NCBI GenBank assembly: GCA_021325215.1
Contig: JAJPHO010000097.1
Span: 1-64,000 of the forward strand
DNA: 64,000 nucleotides
Source: Alphaproteobacteria bacterium
GTDB taxonomy: Bacteria > Pseudomonadota > Alphaproteobacteria > Rhodospirillales > Magnetospirillaceae
Direction: 5' to 3'
Made by a program: the position numbers and the translations under genes. A model generated the notes under the pieces. It worked only from the letters and a program-made list of their open reading frames with translations. It was not told where the DNA came from and did no database searches. Below, piece after piece: positions 1 to 8,996 of this stretch (position 1 is its first letter; each line of letters begins with the position of its first letter).

Positions 1-198
1 GTGCTCGGCGCGGTGAAGACCGAGTTCGGCAAATATGGCGAAGTGCTCGACAAGGTGCAGAAGAAGCTCAACGAGGCCTCGAACACCATCGACGAAGTGT
101 CGCGCCGCAAACGCGTCATCGACAGCAAGCTGCGCTCGGTCGACGCGCTGGATGCCGGGGCGGCGCAACTGCTGCTGGGCGAGCCGGAAGCAGACTGA
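1..198 (+). CDS. rmuC: RmuC C-terminus (partial)
   Basis: Only the last 65 codons are inside the window; the gene begins to the left. The visible tail is helical and charged. It contains FGKYGEVLDKVQKKL followed by ASNTID and a basic-acidic end (RRKRVIDSKLRSVD), which matches the C-terminal end of RmuC DNA-recombination proteins. RmuC proteins are coiled-coil, nuclease-like proteins that limit inversions at short inverted repeats. The downstream TRAP genes are separated by 94 bases, so an operon is not implied. The assignment rests on a short fragment. Confidence 0.7.
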   Translation: MLGAVKTEFGKYGEVLDKVQKKLNEASNTIDEVSRRKRVIDSKLRSVDALDAGAAQLLLGEPEAD

Positions 199-292
199 CT
201 ATACCAATTTCTCCTCGCTTTTTCCGCCGTCTGCGCCATCCTGTGGCCCGGGGTAGATGCGGTTGAAACTGCACGGAATTGCGGGAGGAAAC

Positions 293-1327
293 ATGACGAT
301 CCTGACCAGACGCGACTTCATGGCCGGCGCGGGTGCGGCTCTGGCGGCTTCTCCGATGGCGTTTCCCGGGCGCGCTTCCGCCGCCGATGCGCGCGAGCTG
401 AAGATTTCCCACCAATTCCCGGGCGGCACCGCCACCGAGGGCGATTTCCGCGACCGGCTGTGCCAGAAATTCGCCGGGCGCGTCGCCGAGCGCACCAACA
501 ATATGCTCAAATGTACGATCTATCCGGGATCGTCGCTGATGAAGACCAACGCCCAGTTCAGCGCGCTGCGCAAGGGTGCCCTGGATATGTCGCTGGTGCC
601 GCTGAACTATGCCGGCGGCGAGGTGGCCGAGACCAATGTCGGGCTTATCCCCGGTCTGGTCACCAATTACGAGCAGGGCATGAGCTGGAAGAGCAAGCCG
701 GTCGGCAAATATCTGTCCGACGTGCTGGCCGACAAGGGCGTGCTGTTCGTCAGCTGGATCTGGCAGGCCGGCGGCATCGCCAGCCGCGGCAAGCCGATCG
801 TCGATCCGGATGACGCCAAGGGCCTCAAGGTGCGCGGCGGTTCGCGCGAGATGGATCTGGTGCTGAAGCAGGCCGGCGCCACCGTGGTGACCATTCCCTC
901 GAACGAGATCTATGCCGACATGCAGACCGGCGTGCTGGACGCGGCGATGACCTCGTCCACCAGCCTGATTTCCTTCCGCCTCGAAGAGATCGCCAAGGGC
1001 CTGGGCAGCGGCCGCAATGCCGCCTATTGGTTCATGCTCGAACCGCTGCTGATGTCGAAGAGCGTGTTCGACGGCCTGCCCAAGGACATGCAGGACGTGA
1101 TCATGTCGGTCGGCGCCGAGATGGAGGCGTTCGGCGTGCAGAACGCCAAGGCCGACGATCAGGAGGTCGGCAATGTATACAAGAAGGCCGGCGCCGATGT
1201 GGTCGAGCTGACCCAGGCCAATGTCGCCAAATGGCAGGCCATCGCCAAAGACACCGCCTGGAAGGACTTCTCCGCCCGTTCGGAAAGCTGCGCCAAGCTG
1301 ATTCAGCTGGCCGAGCAGACGCTTTAA
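293..1327 (+). CDS. TRAP transporter substrate-binding protein (DctP family)
   Basis: Periplasmic solute receptor of a tripartite ATP-independent transporter, 344 aa. The ATG at 293 is preceded by GGGAGGA and gives a twin-arginine signal (RRDF at residues 6-9, then a hydrophobic stretch ending in ASA), so export by Tat is predicted. The mature part has the DctP fold signatures: a KVRGG element near residue 180, whose arginine normally binds a substrate carboxylate, and a stretch around ADMQTGVLDAA. The membrane subunits follow immediately, 1 base after the stop. The substrate is probably an organic acid anion but cannot be told from sequence alone. Confidence 0.92.
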   Translation: MTILTRRDFMAGAGAALAASPMAFPGRASAADARELKISHQFPGGTATEGDFRDRLCQKFAGRVAERTNNMLKCTIYPGSSLMKTNAQFSALRKGALDMSLVPLNYAGGEVAETNVGLIPGLVTNYEQGMSWKSKPVGKYLSDVLADKGVLFVSWIWQAGGIASRGKPIVDPDDAKGLKVRGGSREMDLVLKQAGATVVTIPSNEIYADMQTGVLDAAMTSSTSLISFRLEEIAKGLGSGRNAAYWFMLEPLLMSKSVFDGLPKDMQDVIMSVGAEMEAFGVQNAKADDQEVGNVYKKAGADVVELTQANVAKWQAIAKDTAWKDFSARSESCAKLIQLAEQTL

Positions 1328-1328
1328 C

Positions 1329-1823
1329 ATGACCACGCTGCTGCTCGGGGCGCACCGGGCGCTCGGCCTGTTGAACCGGTTGCTGATGGTGGCGGCGATG
1401 CTGGCCATCGTCGGCGCCGCGGGTGTGCTGACGCTCAGCGTCGTGCAGCGCTATTTCCTCAAGATCCCGACAGACTGGCAGGACGAGACCGCAGTCTTCC
1501 TGCTGGTCGGCGTCACCTTCCTGACCGGTGCCGCGGTGCAGGCGCGGCGCGGTCACGTCAGCATCGAGGCGGTATCGTCGCTGCTGTCGCCCAAGATCGA
1601 TTTGCTGCGCCAGCGGGTCGGCGATTTCATTTCCTTCCTGTTCTGCGCCTTCTTCGCCTGGAAGAGCTGGACCCTGCTGCATGAGGCGATCGTCGACGAT
1701 CAGACCACCTCCTCGACCTGGGGGCCGCCGCTGTGGATTCCCTATTCGGCGATGGCGGCGGGCATGACCCTGGTCGCGCTGCAATTGGCGCTGCAGGCCG
1801 CGCTGGGAGAGAAAGCCAAATGA
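1329..1823 (+). CDS. TRAP transporter small permease (DctQ family)
   Basis: 164-aa inner-membrane protein with four predicted transmembrane helices, at roughly residues 16-40, 50-70, 88-110 and 132-158. This is the normal size and topology of the small TRAP subunit. A RRGHVSIE element lies after helix 2, as is usual for DctQ. Its start lies 1 base after the binding-protein stop, and its stop overlaps the start of the large permease in an ATGA arrangement. The three genes therefore form one translationally coupled operon. Confidence 0.92.
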   Translation: MTTLLLGAHRALGLLNRLLMVAAMLAIVGAAGVLTLSVVQRYFLKIPTDWQDETAVFLLVGVTFLTGAAVQARRGHVSIEAVSSLLSPKIDLLRQRVGDFISFLFCAFFAWKSWTLLHEAIVDDQTTSSTWGPPLWIPYSAMAAGMTLVALQLALQAALGEKAK

Positions 1824-3130
1824 TCGGCATCTATTACGGACTGGCGACCCTCGCCGCCATGTTCGCCGGCATGCCGATCGCCTTCGCGCTGGGCTCGGTC
1901 GCCGTGCTGTTCATGATGATCTATATGCCGGCCTCCTCCCTCGATACGGTGACGCAGAACGTCTATGAGGAGCTGGCGTCGATCACCCTGCTGTCGATCC
2001 CGCTGTTCATCCTGAAAGGTGCGGCAATCGGCAAATCGCGCGCCGGCAAGGATCTCTATTCGGCGCTGCATGCCTGGATGCAACGGGTGCCGGGTGGTCT
2101 GGGCATCGCCAATGTGCTGGCCTGCGCCCTGTTCGCGGCGATGGCGGGCTCGAGCCCGGCGACCTGTTCGGCGATCGGCTCGGCGGGCATCCCGGAGATG
2201 CGCCAGCGCGGCTATTCGCCCGGCCTGGCTTCCGGCATCATCGCGGCGGGCGGAACGCTGGGCATCCTGCTGCCGCCCTCGATCACCATGATCCTCTATT
2301 CGGTTGCCGCCGAGCAGTCGCTCGGCCGGCTGTTCCTGGCCAGCATCATTCCCGGCGTGATGCTGATGCTGCTGTTCGCCGCCTATGCGGCCTGGCGCTT
2401 TACCCGCGACCAGCATCTGGCCGGCGAGAGCGCCTATGTCGAGCCGCCGGCGACCTGGCGCGACAAGGTACGGCTGCTGCCGCGCGTTGGTCCGTTCCTG
2501 ATCCTGCTGCTGGGCGTGATGGTGGCGCTCTATGGCGGTTACGCCACGCCATCGGAAACGGCGGGGCTGGGCGGGTTGCTGGCGCTTGGATTGGTGATCG
2601 GCGTCTACAGGATGTGGAAGCCGTCCGATTTGTCGCCGATCCTGTCGGCCACCATCCGCGAATCGACCATGCTGATGTTCATCATCGGCATGTCGCTGCT
2701 CTATTCCTACGTGATGAGCTATCTCCACATCAGCCAGTCGGCGGCGCAGTGGATCGTCGACCAGCATCTCTCGCGCTGGGCTCTGCTGAGCGCGATTCTG
2801 GTGCTGGTGGCGTGCCTGGGCTTCTTCCTGCCGCCGGTGTCGATCATCGTGATGACCGCCTCGATCATCCTGCCGCCGCTGAAAGCCGCCGGGTTCAACC
2901 TGGTGTGGTTCGGCGTGATCATGACCATCATCATGGAGATGGGGCTGATCCATCCGCCGGTCGGGCTCAATCTGTTCGTGATCCGGAATGTGGCGCCCGA
3001 CATCCCGCTCAAGCAGGTGATTTTGGGCGTTCTGCCGTTTGTTGGGCTGATGATGTTGGCGGTGGTGATCCTCTGCGTCTTCCCCGATCTGTCGCTGGTG
3101 ATGCCGGACTGGATATTGGGGAAGAAGTGA
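1820..3130 (+). CDS. TRAP transporter large permease (DctM family)
   Basis: 436-aa polytopic membrane protein, the sodium-coupled transport subunit of the TRAP system. The start at 1820 (MIGIYYGLAT) shares ATGA with the end of dctQ; a longer reading is possible but unneeded. Family signatures include GMPIAFALG near the N-terminus, AGSSPATCSAIGS around residues 110-122, GGTLGILLPPSI, and an EMGLIHPPVGLNLF element near residue 375. Length and hydropathy fit a complete DctM. No regulator gene lies beside the operon. Confidence 0.94.
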   Translation: MIGIYYGLATLAAMFAGMPIAFALGSVAVLFMMIYMPASSLDTVTQNVYEELASITLLSIPLFILKGAAIGKSRAGKDLYSALHAWMQRVPGGLGIANVLACALFAAMAGSSPATCSAIGSAGIPEMRQRGYSPGLASGIIAAGGTLGILLPPSITMILYSVAAEQSLGRLFLASIIPGVMLMLLFAAYAAWRFTRDQHLAGESAYVEPPATWRDKVRLLPRVGPFLILLLGVMVALYGGYATPSETAGLGGLLALGLVIGVYRMWKPSDLSPILSATIRESTMLMFIIGMSLLYSYVMSYLHISQSAAQWIVDQHLSRWALLSAILVLVACLGFFLPPVSIIVMTASIILPPLKAAGFNLVWFGVIMTIIMEMGLIHPPVGLNLFVIRNVAPDIPLKQVILGVLPFVGLMMLAVVILCVFPDLSLVMPDWILGKK

Positions 3131-3142
3131 CAGCTTCGCGGT

Positions 3143-4099
3143 TCAGAAATCGAGAAGAAGCCCGTCGCCCTGTTGCGTGGATTTGAAGCCATACATGGTG
3201 CCGAGGCTTTTCAGCAGCTCCTGAGGGTTGTCCAGGCGGAAACGTCCGGACACCTGAATGGCGGCGATCCTCGGGTCGGTGATCGAAATTCTGTGGGCGG
3301 AATGCCGGTTGAGTCTCTCCACCAGATTGGCCAATGTCACCCCTTCGGTGTCCAGCCAGCCTGTCCGCCAGTCAGGGGCGGAGGGATCGAAAGTGGTCGG
3401 CGCGCTCATCTGGCCGTTCGACAGCGTCGTCCGCTGTCCGGCGGTCAGGATCAGCTGGGTTCCGAACGCCATCAGCTTGACCCGGCCGCGATAGACGGCC
3501 AGTTCGACACCGTCGGCGCTGCGATTGACGTCGAAGGCGGTTCCTAGAACTCTGATTTCGGCCGAGCCAGCCAGAACTTCGAAAGGCCGGTCGGCGTCGT
3601 GCGCGACATCGAAATAGGCCTCGCCCCGCGACAAAGTGACGCGCCGTTCGGTGGCCCCCATTTGAACTCGGACTTGGCTGTTGCCATCGAGAGATAGGCT
3701 CGATCCCTCGGGCAGCGTCACGTCACGGCCATGATCGGCCTCGCTAGCGATCTCCATGACCGGCGCAAGAGCGCGCTCCCACAGGGGTCTCCAAACGATG
3801 CCGCCGACGAGCGCCAAAATGGATATTCCCGCCGCGATTTTCGAGGCCGACATCCCGAGGCGCCAACGCGGGGGAGCCGATTCTTCCCGAGCCGCCCATC
3901 GCATCGCATCGAGGATAGCGGGATCGCCGAGTTGACGCGCCACCGCGTCATAGGCAATCCGGTGCTGCGGGTCTTTTTCCAACCATTGGATGAAGTCTGC
4001 TTCGTCGGCTTCGTCGCCCAGGGCCCGCAGCGCGACCCAGCGCGATGCCTCGCGCAATTGAGCTTCATTCACCTCGGTCTCGGGGGGGGAATTCGTCAT
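3143..4099 (-). CDS. FecR-family anti-sigma/sigma regulator
   Basis: 318-aa inner-membrane regulator that couples a TonB receptor signal to its ECF sigma factor. It has an N-terminal DUF4880-type cytoplasmic part (residues ~15-60, including FIQWLEKDPQHRIAYD), one transmembrane segment at ~87-105, a periplasmic FecR domain (~120-220, with DGSSLSLDGNSQ-like and LGTAFDVNRS-like strands) and a C-terminal STN-like part (~245-318). The start overlaps the sigma-factor stop by 4 bases (ATGA). It is the third gene of the set receptor, sigma factor, FecR on the minus strand. Confidence 0.92.
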   Translation of the reverse strand: MTNSPPETEVNEAQLREASRWVALRALGDEADEADFIQWLEKDPQHRIAYDAVARQLGDPAILDAMRWAAREESAPPRWRLGMSASKIAAGISILALVGGIVWRPLWERALAPVMEIASEADHGRDVTLPEGSSLSLDGNSQVRVQMGATERRVTLSRGEAYFDVAHDADRPFEVLAGSAEIRVLGTAFDVNRSADGVELAVYRGRVKLMAFGTQLILTAGQRTTLSNGQMSAPTTFDPSAPDWRTGWLDTEGVTLANLVERLNRHSAHRISITDPRIAAIQVSGRFRLDNPQELLKSLGTMYGFKSTQQGDGLLLDF

Positions 4100-4599
4100 G
4101 AAGGGTTCCGGAGCGCCTCTTTCTTATGTGCTTTCGCGATTTCCTGGCGAATTTCTTCGACCGCGCGAACCATATGTTTTTTTACCGCTGCGTTGCTCAA
4201 TCCCACGGCTTGGCAGATTTCGCCGAGGCTCTGCCCATGCAGCCGCCGGCGGAGAAAAACCTCGCGCCGCAAACGCGGCATGCCGGCAATAATACGCTGC
4301 AGCTGTTCCACCCGCTGCCGATGCATGACGATGTCATCCGCCGCCGGCGCGTCGACAGCGATCTCGTCATCCAGCGCTTCCGTAGACGCGTCTCGCCTGT
4401 TGCGGAAATGATCCGACAGCAAATTGGCGGCGATGCGCAGGCAGAAGGCCGTGCTGTCGGCCACAGGGCGATCCTGGCCGTAATGGAGGAAGCGATAAAA
4501 GGTCTCTTGCACGAGATCTTCGCTGATCCAGTGATCGCCCACCCGTCGATTGATGAAACGGTACAGATTGTTTCGTAGCGCCATCAGATCGCTGGTCAT
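4096..4599 (-). CDS. FecI-type ECF RNA polymerase sigma factor
   Basis: 167 aa with region 2 at ~8-70 (LVQETFYRF, then FCLRIAANLLSDHFR) and region 4 at ~105-160 (PRLRREVFLRRRLHGQSLGEICQAVGLS, a helix-turn-helix). It is expected to direct transcription of the adjacent TonB receptor in response to FecR. The ATG at 4599 has no good ribosome-binding site. Instead it shares ATGA with the stop of a 19-codon upstream ORF that has a strong Shine-Dalgarno sequence, which suggests translational coupling. The stop overlaps fecR. It lies 75 bases downstream of the receptor gene. Confidence 0.92.
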   Translation of the reverse strand: MTSDLMALRNNLYRFINRRVGDHWISEDLVQETFYRFLHYGQDRPVADSTAFCLRIAANLLSDHFRNRRDASTEALDDEIAVDAPAADDIVMHRQRVEQLQRIIAGMPRLRREVFLRRRLHGQSLGEICQAVGLSNAAVKKHMVRAVEEIRQEIAKAHKKEALRNPS

Positions 4600-4655
4600 C
4601 TGGACAGTCCGCCGAATCCGGTCGAGAAGCCGCCGCCAGGGATACGAACGAACAT
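4596..4655 (-). CDS. putative 19-aa leader peptide coupled to sigma factor
   Basis: A short reading frame begins with ATG at 4655 behind GGGAGGT (4660-4666, minus strand). It encodes MFVRIPGGGFSTGFGGLSR and stops at 4596. Its TGA overlaps the sigma-factor ATG as ATGA. The sigma factor itself lacks a convincing ribosome-binding site, so this leader could feed ribosomes to it. No homology is recognised, and the small size means chance cannot be excluded. Confidence 0.4.
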   Translation of the reverse strand: MFVRIPGGGFSTGFGGLSR

Positions 4656-4674
4656 TGGGACCTCCCTGTCTTGG

Positions 4675-7575
4675 TCAATATTTGAACCGCACGCCGGCCA
4701 GAATGGATCTGCCATAATTGAAATAGCTGGCGAAACTGCCTCCCTTGGGGAATTGCCGCTGCGCCGCGTCCAGCACGTTAACACCCTCCAGCGTGAAGGA
4801 GAGGTTGTCGTTCAGTGAATAGCTGGCATTGAGGTTCAGTGTTCCGAAAGCCGAATTATTGACGTCGGAATAGCCGAAAGTACCGACCTGTTCGAGGACG
4901 TCGCCCGTCCAGCTATAGGTGGCCCGAAGCGCGTACGGCCCTTTCTCGTAGAAGCCGGTCAGATTGAAACTGTGTCTGGCCACGCCGGATACCGCGTCCT
5001 GGAAGGTTCGTCCGGTGGTTGTGTCGTGATAGAGCGCGTTCGAGCTGGTAAGGGTGAGATTGGCCAGCATTCCCAGGCCGTCGAAAGGTTCGGGCAGGAA
5101 GTGAAACAATTGCTGATAGGCGAGTTCGCCGCCCAGAATATGGGCGAAACCGCCATTGACCGGCGCTGACAGCAAGTAGGTAATGCCGTCGACGGCGAGG
5201 GGCGATAGCTGGTTGTAGATGAACGAGTTGACGTCCTTATAGAAGACGTCGCCGATCAGCGCGCTGTGCGGCGCGAAATACCATTCGACGGTGGCGTCAT
5301 AGGTCTTGGCCTCGTAAGGCGCCAGGTTGGGATTGCCGCCGCTGGCGACCGGAACCAGCGGATTGGCGTTGAGATTGATCGAGGGCGCGACCGACGTCAA
5401 AGAGGGGCGGGTGACGACCTTCGCCGCCGAGGCCCGAACCAGAAGGTCGTCGGTCACGTCGAGAACCAGGCTGGCCGACGGCAGAGCGTTGAAATAAGGA
5501 CGGTCATAACTCACCGGAACGATGGCGTTCGCGGCGGTGGTGGCGTGGCCGAAGGAGGTTTCGTCGGTCGAGGCGAAGCGGATACCGAGATCGCCGTGCA
5601 GCGGCATGCCGAAGAGCGAGGTTTCGACCTTGGTCATGGCGTAGCCGGCGGCGATGCGCTCCTTGACGATATAGGAGTTGCGCAGATCCGCGGGCTGCAG
5701 CGGGCCGTTGAGGAGGCTTTGCGGAAAGAACGCGTTGAAGAACCGGTTGGTGTCGGGAACCAGCCAGGTTTTCGGCACATTGGCCCCCGAACCGGCGAGA
5801 AAATTGCTGACCGGAAACGGATCGTAGAAATTGGCCGGGAAATATTGGCCGGCGACGCCGGCTGTCGGCTGGAGCGTGCGCGATTCGTAATCCCGTTCGC
5901 GCTCGCGCCATTTGAAGCCGAATTTGACATCGTCCAACGGCCCGAGATCGATCGGGTGTTCGACGTCGAACTGACCGGCATTTTCGGTGTCGGCCGAGGA
6001 ATGGCTCGACCATTCCAGGCGGCGCCCGGGGATGGCGGTCGTCGAAGTGAGGCTGCCGGTGAGGAAATCAACGCTGGGAAGCGAGTGATCGTCGGTCGGA
6101 ATGGTGAAGGAGACATTGCCATCGGGTCCCAGGATGCGGGACCGCCTGATCGGGTTCGGTGTCGTGCTGTCCGCCCGGGAATAGACGGCGTCGGTGGAAA
6201 TATGCCAGTCGTCGAGCTGGAAACGGGTGTTCCATCCGACCTGGGCGTTCTTATGCTCCAGCGTCGCTTCCTCTGTTTCGATCTGCACCGTGCTCGGCGC
6301 CGTGCCGGCGACGACGACACCGTTATGGACCACGGCCGTTCCGGGCAGTTCCGAGCCCGGTACCCAGTTCCAGTTATAGTCGGTGTCGTCATATTGCTGG
6401 ACCAGGCGGGTCAGAAAGACGTCGAGACTGGTTTCGAACTTGTCCGACGGCGCCCACTGCACCGAGCTGCTCAGCCCCGCGCTTTCGTCCTTCTGCTGTT
6501 CCAGTTCGGTGCGAAAACCTCCGGAATCGATGACGCTGGCCTGGTTCAGAGACGTGACGGTCCAGTTGGATTGCCAGATCTCATCCTGTCGGGTGGATCG
6601 TTCGGCGTAGGCGGGCGACAGCAGAATGCCGAAGGTCTTGGTTTCGTTGACCCAGTTGAACAGGCCGGAGAAATGAGGGTCGACGGCATCCGCCAACTGC
6701 GAGTAACTGCCCTCCAGCGAGCCGGTGGCGGTGGTCTTGCCCAGGTCAAGCGGTCGGAACGTCCTCACATTGACGATGCCGGCGATGCCCCCCTCGTCGA
6801 GATCGGCGGTCGGGCTCTTGATGACGTCGACGCCGGAGACCAGTTCGGACGGCAGGGTGTTGAAACGGAATTGCCGGCCTTCCGAGGTCACGCTGGTATT
6901 GCTGAGGCTGGTCCGGACCTCCTCATTCACGGCAAGGCTCCGGCCATTCATCGTGGTGACGGCGAAATCGGGCGGCAGGCCGCGGATGCTGACGAACAGC
7001 CCCTCGCCGCGGTCGCGCGTGATGCTGATGCCGGGTACATGTTCGAGGGCTTCGGCCACATTCTGGCTGGGAAACTTGCCGATATCCTCCGAACTGATCA
7101 CATCGATCACATTGTCGGCCTGGCGCTTGGCGTCCAGGGATTTTTCGACGCTCGCCGCGAAGCCGGTAATGACGAGTTCGTTGATATCGTCATTGGCGGG
7201 GGGCGGTGCCTGGCGCTCTCCGAGAGTAGGCGCCGGCGCCGGCGGGGTGGGGTTCTTGGCCGGTTTGACGAAGACTTTATCGCCGTCGAGCGAAAACTCC
7301 AATTGGGTGCCCTGCAGCAGTTTGGCCAACGCCTGTTCCAGCGTGACGCTTCCGCTTACGCCCTGCGTGCGTTTCCCCTCCACGGCGACACGGTCGACCA
7401 GCATCTGCATTCCGGTCGCGCGCGAAAAATCGGACAGCGCCCGGCTCAGCTCTTCCTCCGGAATGCTCAATTCGAACTGGCGCTGATCCGCGACGGCCGG
7501 CGCGGCAGCCAGCGACAAAAGCGCTGCGGTCAAGGCAGCCGAAATCCAAACGGGCGAGCGTCCATCGTCAGTCAC
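4675..7575 (-). CDS. TonB-dependent receptor with STN signalling domain
   Basis: 966-aa outer-membrane transducer. The GTG at 7575 has GAGGGG just upstream and gives a signal peptide ending near AVA-DQ (residue ~29). Domains: STN (~33-104), a proline-rich linker (~107-128), a TonB-box-like INELVITG (131-138), a plug (~145-270, with DVISSEDIGKFPSQNVAEAL typical of the Xanthomonas/Caulobacter receptor family), and a long beta-barrel ending in the aromatic VRFKY. The STN domain and the adjacent FecI/FecR genes show a transcription-regulating transducer. The ligand is unknown. This receptor family is often linked to glycans or other organic nutrients rather than iron. A divergent secreted PHP hydrolase gene lies upstream. 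Confidence 0.93.
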   Translation of the reverse strand: MTDDGRSPVWISAALTAALLSLAAAPAVADQRQFELSIPEEELSRALSDFSRATGMQMLVDRVAVEGKRTQGVSGSVTLEQALAKLLQGTQLEFSLDGDKVFVKPAKNPTPPAPAPTLGERQAPPPANDDINELVITGFAASVEKSLDAKRQADNVIDVISSEDIGKFPSQNVAEALEHVPGISITRDRGEGLFVSIRGLPPDFAVTTMNGRSLAVNEEVRTSLSNTSVTSEGRQFRFNTLPSELVSGVDVIKSPTADLDEGGIAGIVNVRTFRPLDLGKTTATGSLEGSYSQLADAVDPHFSGLFNWVNETKTFGILLSPAYAERSTRQDEIWQSNWTVTSLNQASVIDSGGFRTELEQQKDESAGLSSSVQWAPSDKFETSLDVFLTRLVQQYDDTDYNWNWVPGSELPGTAVVHNGVVVAGTAPSTVQIETEEATLEHKNAQVGWNTRFQLDDWHISTDAVYSRADSTTPNPIRRSRILGPDGNVSFTIPTDDHSLPSVDFLTGSLTSTTAIPGRRLEWSSHSSADTENAGQFDVEHPIDLGPLDDVKFGFKWRERERDYESRTLQPTAGVAGQYFPANFYDPFPVSNFLAGSGANVPKTWLVPDTNRFFNAFFPQSLLNGPLQPADLRNSYIVKERIAAGYAMTKVETSLFGMPLHGDLGIRFASTDETSFGHATTAANAIVPVSYDRPYFNALPSASLVLDVTDDLLVRASAAKVVTRPSLTSVAPSINLNANPLVPVASGGNPNLAPYEAKTYDATVEWYFAPHSALIGDVFYKDVNSFIYNQLSPLAVDGITYLLSAPVNGGFAHILGGELAYQQLFHFLPEPFDGLGMLANLTLTSSNALYHDTTTGRTFQDAVSGVARHSFNLTGFYEKGPYALRATYSWTGDVLEQVGTFGYSDVNNSAFGTLNLNASYSLNDNLSFTLEGVNVLDAAQRQFPKGGSFASYFNYGRSILAGVRFKY

Positions 7576-7820
7576 AATTGTCCCCTCAAGTAAGCGCGCC
7601 GGAAGCAGCACGGATACCTACTAAGACGGTGCTTCAGCTCGCAGGGAGACAAAGAAAATTATTAAGCTTTTGTGATGGGGATTAAAAAAATTCAGCATCT
7701 GTGGGTAATAAAAATATCATTATTTAACGCTACTAACCGCGTCATCTGTTGCCTATTTTCTCCGCTGCCTTTGATGCGTCGATTGATGCGCTTTATATTG
7801 TAGTCGAAGAGGGAATAGAG
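7576..7820. promoter_or_regulatory. AT-rich divergent control region, TonB receptor / PHP hydrolase
   Basis: 245 bases between two divergent genes, and the longest gene-free stretch in the window. The part from about 7655 to 7740 is strikingly AT-rich (runs such as ATTAAAAAAATTC and TAATAAAAATATC) within a GC-rich region. Promoters for both genes probably lie here. No perfect inverted repeat longer than a few bases was found. The leader of the receptor mRNA could be about 80-100 bases. Confidence 0.5.
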
Positions 7821-8990
7821 ATGCGCACGTTGCTTTTCGGTGTCGCCGTTTTGTTGGCCGGATCTTTGGGCGGTTCGGCGATGGGGGCGCTGGACGACAC
7901 GCCCCTCCCGATCGCCAGCCTTACGGGGGGCGTCTGGATGAAAGGCGATCTTCATGTGCATTCTCGACATAGCCAGGATTCGAGCAACAATCCCGTCGCC
8001 AAGATCATCGCCCTGGCGGAGACCGTCCATATGGATTACCTGCTGATCTCGGACCACGACAATCATGTGTATGGCGACGTCGCCCATCACACCTGGGCCG
8101 ATCCCGACTACAAATCGGACTCGGTCATCCTGCTCTATGGCGCGGAATGGACGACCCATCGCGGTCATGGCACGGCGATTTCCGACAAGCCCTATGATCA
8201 TCAGCAGCTTTATGACGTGCGCGATCAGCGCGATGCCAAGATTCTGGCGGTGAAAAAGGCTCTGGGCATCCATCTCTCCGCCAATCATCCGGCGGGGGGC
8301 AAGAACAATTACAGTATTTCCTATGACACGGTCGATTCGATCGAGGTGTGGAACTCGGCGGCTTGGCCGAAAAACGCCAGCTCAATGAAGGTTTGGGACG
8401 ATCTGCTCAAATCGGGCCGCAAGCTTACCGGCCGTGGCGGCAGTGATTCGCATCACGGCAAGCCCGACGCGCCCAACCAGGCGACGGCGCTCAGCGTTCA
8501 GGCGCCCATGAACAATGTCGGCACTCCGACGACCTGGATATACGCATCGGCGCGAACCGGCGCCGCCGCCGTCGCCGGTCTGACAGGCGGCCGGGTTTCG
8601 ATCAGCGCAAACCCTTACGCGCCGCGCGTCGAGTTCTATGCCGATCTCGATCAGGACGGTTTCATGGACATGATGATGGGCGACAACGCCAAGGCGACCG
8701 GCAAGCCCGTCACCTTCCGCGTCCTATTGACGGGAAACGTGGTGGCGGCCGCGACCTACACGGTCAGGGTGGTCAAGGATGGCGAGGTGTTTGGCGCCTA
8801 CCAGATGAATGGCGCCAAGCCCTCGGTCGATTTCACCGATACCCCGACCTCGACTGGGCGCAGCTATTACCGCGTCGAAGTCGAGGGGCCGCAAACCGCC
8901 TATCCGGAAGTTCCCGGATCATCGGCCTTGAGCGAGAAAATGGTTGGGCTTTCCAACCCGATCTTTTTCAATTTCGACCCGAATTTCTGA
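7821..8990 (+). CDS. secreted PHP-domain metallohydrolase (CehA/McbA-like)
   Basis: 389 aa. The ATG at 7821 follows GAGGGA and starts a signal peptide (cleavage near residue 22). A PHP metallohydrolase domain follows: GDLHVHSRHS (H45, H47), LLISDHDNH, a LYGAEWTTHRGHG element, HLSANHP, and a GGSDSHHGK motif with the last metal ligands. This motif order is that of CehA/McbA-type PHP proteins, which hydrolyse esters or carbamates or act on phosphoesters. The real substrate here is unknown. The C-terminal ~110 residues look like a beta-sandwich. It is divergent from the TonB receptor and convergent with the peptidase, so it may process the receptor's substrate. Confidence 0.8.
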   Translation: MRTLLFGVAVLLAGSLGGSAMGALDDTPLPIASLTGGVWMKGDLHVHSRHSQDSSNNPVAKIIALAETVHMDYLLISDHDNHVYGDVAHHTWADPDYKSDSVILLYGAEWTTHRGHGTAISDKPYDHQQLYDVRDQRDAKILAVKKALGIHLSANHPAGGKNNYSISYDTVDSIEVWNSAAWPKNASSMKVWDDLLKSGRKLTGRGGSDSHHGKPDAPNQATALSVQAPMNNVGTPTTWIYASARTGAAAVAGLTGGRVSISANPYAPRVEFYADLDQDGFMDMMMGDNAKATGKPVTFRVLLTGNVVAAATYTVRVVKDGEVFGAYQMNGAKPSVDFTDTPTSTGRSYYRVEVEGPQTAYPEVPGSSALSEKMVGLSNPIFFNFDPNF

Positions 8991-8996
8991 ACATTC

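Noticed and set aside
5266-7593. A 775-codon open frame antisense to the TonB receptor
   Set aside because: The product is Arg/Gly/Val-rich without domains. It mirrors the receptor's codon bias, whereas the receptor frame has STN, plug and barrel signatures.
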